From positions 1-6,586 of the forward strand of contig JAURKN010000045.1 of the NCBI GenBank assembly GCA_030831725.1: 6,586 nucleotides of DNA. The letters are read 5' to 3'. The notes under the pieces are model-generated. The model had not been told where the DNA came from and searched no databases. It saw only the letters and a list, made by a program, of their open reading frames with translations. This DNA comes from Ferruginibacter sp. (lineage in GTDB: Bacteria; Bacteroidota; Bacteroidia; Chitinophagales; Chitinophagaceae). The translations under genes were made by a program, and so were the position numbers. This document shows positions 4,874 to 6,586 of the stretch, in pieces. How positions within the stretch are numbered: the first letter of the stretch is position 1; every line of letters starts with the position of its first letter.

Positions 4874-6586
4874 TTATTGCACCAATAGTTTGACCGTGCG
4901 TTTTTCGGAGCTGGTCATCAATACACCAAAATACATACCTGCAGGTTGATGTAATGGGAGATTGGCAGTATTTTCATTCAAACTCAACGTGTATGATTTC
5001 ACGTGTTGTCCAGCTGAATTGAAAATATAAAAATCAGCTTTATTGGTGTTGTTCAATTTGTATTTGAGACGAATCACACCATCTTTGATCGGATTACCTG
5101 CAACGGTGAAATAGGTAGTATCTGCCGGTGGTGGCGGAGGAGGTGGATCGATGGTTGTGTCCTGGAACAAAAGTCTGTTCGGTTGATTACCATAAATCAA
5201 GAATCCTCCTGGTGGAACAGTCACCATTTCTCCTGTATTTGTAACGGTTTTACGCGTGTTGTCCATCATGTTGTACCAAGATCCTGCAAAAGGGAAATCA
5301 GCCCTTATTTGCTGTGGACAAATTGAATAATTGAGTAAAATCACAATATTCTTCAATGAATCTACTGGTACGGCATCATCCCAAACATAGATTCTCTTTT
5401 TGAAATTGTTATCGTTACCGTCTTCGCTGTTCAGTGCCACATTGCCGTTAAAGACAGGTAGATTGATCTTCATATCTATCAGTTTACTGTAGGTGTCGAA
5501 CAATCTTTCTCTTTGTGCATCACTCAACCAATTCTCCGTCCATGGGTATAGAGGTTTTTCATCCAGTTTGCAATCACCCGGAGGATTACTTGGGCCTTCA
5601 CCTGGAGGGTTTATGCTGCCGTCTGAGCATGTATTGAAGGTTCTTTGATAACCTAGTTCCTGATAGTGCCAAATCATTTTTGGACCGGGAATAAGTATGC
5701 TTCCGGCTCCGATGGCAGCCATCCTGTCTAGAGCGTTGTTGAGATTACCTCTTGGAGATTTACAACTTGAGTTGGTGGTTGTTACACCAAATTCCATGGC
5801 TTCATACATCACGTGGTCTTTATCGTGTGACTCTGCGTAGCCAAGAGTTCTTTTTCCGGAGAGGCCATTGGTAGAGCTGAGCATGCTTCGAATGTCACCA
5901 ATTCTTCCTTGAGCCAATTCTTTGTAATTGGTCCAAACTTCTTCCCAAATGAGGATACCTTTTCCTTCGTTGAGGCGGTAATTTCCCCAAGCCTGCTCTT
6001 CTGCCCTGTGATCGCCAACGTGTTCGAAAATTGCGATATGTTTAGGATCGAGACTCCAGGAGTAGTCGGCATAACCTTTCAACACATCAACACGATCTTG
6101 CTGATAACTGAGGGTGCAACCTTCATTTCCTGTGCAATTTTGGGTAAAGCCTAGTGTGAAGTCCCAACGGAATCCATCGATTTTAAAATCCTGGATCCAA
6201 CGCTTGATGACTCTGCGTGTATAGTATTGCGTTAGTGAGGATTGATGATTGAAATCGTTGAAATATTCAACTATGGTGTGAGCTGCTCTTGGATTGAAGA
6301 AAGGATTATCGGTTGCAGGTCTTTCAGGCCATCCGTCGTTGTCGGCATCTTCCATCCACATTCTTACACCCGGATTTCTACTGGTCGCATGGTTCATGGC
6401 CAAATCGAGGATGACGGCAATTCCATTCTTGTGGCAGGAATCAATGAACTCTTTCAGTTTATTTTCCGTTCCATAGGATTTATCCATGGCCATATGGAAT
6501 GAGGTGTTGTAACCCCATGAACTGTTTCCTTCAAATTCCATCACTGGAAGCAATTCGATGGCATTGATTTTTAATTTTTTGAAGTA
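4874..6586 (-). CDS. secreted GH13 alpha-amylase-family enzyme with T9SS type A sorting domain, 5'-partial
   Basis: The frame is open from the window edge (6586) to the TAA at 4876-4874, giving 570 visible residues. The TTG at 6553 lies inside NAIELLPVMEFEGN and is not a start. GH13 regions are recognisable, numbering from 6586: region I DLAMNH (61-66); region II GFRWD with nucleophile D142; general acid E188 in IAIFEHVG; region IV ESHD, with D255 as the transition-state stabiliser. All three catalytic acids are present, so it is probably active on alpha-glucans such as starch or glycogen; bond specificity cannot be read. A beta-rich domain C follows (about 376-467), then a run of seven prolines (481-487) as linker, then a T9SS type A C-terminal domain (about 492-570: GNPIKDG, FYIFNSAGQHV, PAGMYFGVL, VKLLVQ). 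The product is therefore exported or surface-anchored; the signal peptide and any N-terminal modules lie beyond the window. The gene converges on the flavin reductase across a shared terminator. Confidence 0.93.
   Translation of the reverse strand, partial: YFKKLKINAIELLPVMEFEGNSSWGYNTSFHMAMDKSYGTENKLKEFIDSCHKNGIAVILDLAMNHATSRNPGVRMWMEDADNDGWPERPATDNPFFNPRAAHTIVEYFNDFNHQSSLTQYYTRRVIKRWIQDFKIDGFRWDFTLGFTQNCTGNEGCTLSYQQDRVDVLKGYADYSWSLDPKHIAIFEHVGDHRAEEQAWGNYRLNEGKGILIWEEVWTNYKELAQGRIGDIRSMLSSTNGLSGKRTLGYAESHDKDHVMYEAMEFGVTTTNSSCKSPRGNLNNALDRMAAIGAGSILIPGPKMIWHYQELGYQRTFNTCSDGSINPPGEGPSNPPGDCKLDEKPLYPWTENWLSDAQRERLFDTYSKLIDMKINLPVFNGNVALNSEDGNDNNFKKRIYVWDDAVPVDSLKNIVILLNYSICPQQIRADFPFAGSWYNMMDNTRKTVTNTGEMVTVPPGGFLIYGNQPNRLLFQDTTIDPPPPPPPADTTYFTVAGNPIKDGVIRLKYKLNNTNKADFYIFNSAGQHVKSYTLSLNENTANLPLHQPAGMYFGVLMTSSEKRTVKLLVQ
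5574..5611 (-). repeat. short imperfect tandem duplication within the amylase gene (NPPG motif twice)
   Basis: The plus strand reads TCACCCGGAGGATT (5574-5587) and TCACCTGGAGGGTT (5598-5611), 12 of 14 bases identical with a 24-base period. In the protein this gives two NPPG motifs eight residues apart (visible residues 326-337), between the cysteines of NTCSDG and GDCKL. The in-frame 24-base period suggests a past 8-codon duplication in a surface loop of the GH13 barrel, though two conserved-looking proline turns could also arise independently. Confidence 0.55.

Noticed and set aside
5809..6502. Short open frames on both strands within the amylase gene
   Set aside because: All overlap the GH13 catalytic region in other frames and show no domain or start signal.
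6551..6553. TTG at 6553 as the start of the amylase gene
   Set aside because: Eleven further in-frame codons reach the window edge and complete a conserved GH13 motif (KLKINAIELLPVMEFEGN); the gene continues outside.
1..6586. A new defence system, mobile element or biosynthetic cluster
   Set aside because: All long frames are assigned to known families, gaps are short (6, 117 and 81 bases), and no transposase, integrase, target duplications, tRNA junction or repeat array was seen.

Overview
The window looks like ordinary chromosome from a member of the Bacteroidota. Three observations point there. Two different C-terminal signals of the type IX secretion system (T9SS) occur, one type B/gliding-motility-like and one type A. 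A TAnnTTTG promoter box, the Bacteroidota -7 consensus, lies upstream of mfd. Shine-Dalgarno sequences are absent at the visible starts. The genus cannot be resolved by reading. I see no tRNA or rRNA gene, CRISPR array, insertion sequence or phage gene.

Layout. Bases 2-532 (+) are the 3' end of a large cell-surface or secreted protein: an Ig/PKD-like repeat followed by the gliding-motility-type C-terminal sorting domain. It converges on mfd (539-3955, -), with only six bases between the stop codons. mfd encodes the transcription-repair coupling factor, the DNA translocase that removes stalled RNA polymerase and recruits UvrA. A 117-base gap with divergent promoter candidates separates mfd from a 239-residue single-domain flavin reductase of the ferredoxin-NADP reductase superfamily (4073-4792, +). 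A strong hairpin at 4824-4852, T-rich on both sides, probably terminates both that gene and the convergent gene beyond it. That last gene (4874-6586, -) is an alpha-amylase-family (GH13) enzyme with a poly-proline linker and a T9SS type A sorting domain; its N-terminus lies outside the window.

The genes do not form a pathway: two encode exported proteins and two encode cytoplasmic housekeeping or redox proteins, in alternating orientation, each apparently its own transcription unit. I found no evidence of a new multi-gene system. The points worth a second look are the true mfd start, substitutions in the GH13 active-site motifs, a small internal duplication in the amylase, the reductase's unusual C-terminus and unknown partner, and the shared terminator.
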